64,000 nucleotides of DNA from positions 1 through 64,000 of the forward strand of contig JBJXFU010000007.1 of the NCBI GenBank assembly GCA_046155885.1. The letters run 5' to 3'. Position 1 is the stretch's first letter, and each line of letters begins with the position of its first letter. The notes beneath the pieces are model-generated. The model did not search any database, had not been told where the DNA came from, and saw nothing but the letters and a program-made list of their open reading frames with translations. The translations under genes were made by a program, and so were the position numbers. The DNA is from JAOADN01 sp046155885 (lineage in GTDB: Bacteria; Pseudomonadota; Alphaproteobacteria; Rhodobacterales; Rhodobacteraceae). Positions 63,850 through 64,000 of the stretch are shown here, in pieces.

Positions 63850-64000
63850 CCATGCAGATCGCGACCTTCAACGTCAACGGCATCAAGGCGCGGCTCGAAG
63901 CGCTGAAGAAGTGGCTGGCCGAACGCACCCCGGACGTGGCGGTGCTGCAGGAGATCAAGTCGGTCGACGAGGGCTTCCCGAGGGCCGAGATCGAGGCGAT
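63850..64000 (+). CDS. xthA: Exodeoxyribonuclease III, 5' end
   Basis: The frame starts MQIATFNVNGIKARLEALKK and continues VAVLQEIKSVDEGFP, the N-terminal signature of exonuclease III/AP endonucleases with the metal-binding Asn (FNVNGI) and Glu (LQEIK). It repairs abasic sites and removes 3' blocks. Only the first 50 codons are inside the window; the gene runs past the right edge. Confidence 0.93.

Noticed and set aside
1..64000. CRISPR arrays, insertion sequences, prophage genes
   Set aside because: I looked for regularly spaced direct repeats, transposase motifs, integrases and phage structural genes outside the T6SS. None were convincing; the only tandem arrays are the short ones listed.

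Overview
The window is high-G+C DNA from an alphaproteobacterium, most likely a Rhodobacterales / Rhodobacteraceae-type organism. The basis is the gene order at the left edge (fabH, ihfA, a MerR-family regulator, tRNA-Pro), which I know from that group, together with the G+C-rich codon use and the alphaproteobacterial look of GcdH, Dgt and the long dCTP deaminase-like protein.

Layout: (1) 1-7.8 kb, chromosomal housekeeping: 3' end of fabH, ihfA, merR-type gene, tRNA-Pro(GGG) with its terminator, a dCTP deaminase-like gene, a small secreted protein, a LysR regulator divergent from glutaryl-CoA dehydrogenase, and a class III cyclase/TolB-like/TPR protein. (2) 8.0-14.0 kb, a type VI secretion (T6SS) effector module: HEAT-repeat protein (TIGR02270 type), DUF2169 adaptor, a thiolase-fold protein without catalytic residues, a DUF4150 PAAR-like tip, a cysteine-rich putative PD-(D/E)xK nuclease toxin, a DUF3396-type immunity protein and an unknown partner. 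(3) 14.0-43.9 kb, a T6SS cluster with all 13 core genes. DUF6484 protein and ClpV run leftward. Kinase, tssA, B, C, hcp, E, F, G, FHA, J, K, L, M and tagF run rightward. VgrG, a TssM-like (possibly DotU-IcmF) protein, a membrane M15 peptidase and a PP2C phosphatase run leftward, and an OmpA protein lies at the right end. Kinase, phosphatase, FHA protein and TagF together indicate post-translational control by threonine phosphorylation. (4) 43.9-49.9 kb, a leftward operon with two glycosyltransferase-like proteins, a small secreted protein, a Pro/Ala-rich single-pass membrane protein and one unknown. (5) 50.0-56.2 kb, a tightly overlapping ABC-transporter / metallo-hydrolase / ureohydrolase operon (polyamine or guanidino compound uptake and breakdown) with a divergent TetR regulator. 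(6) 56.2-64 kb, an atypical SDR, a 590-bp non-coding stretch with two long hairpins, dGTPase, an A-type Fe-S carrier, a PAS-LuxR regulator, tandem cupredoxins, an unknown protein and the 5' end of xthA.

The most unusual content is the effector module with its pseudo-ketosynthase and separate nuclease-like toxin, the second TssM-like protein beside the anchored M15 peptidase, and the short tandem repeats and hairpins around 56.2-57.6 kb. All family names come from reading sequences and motifs; no database search was run.
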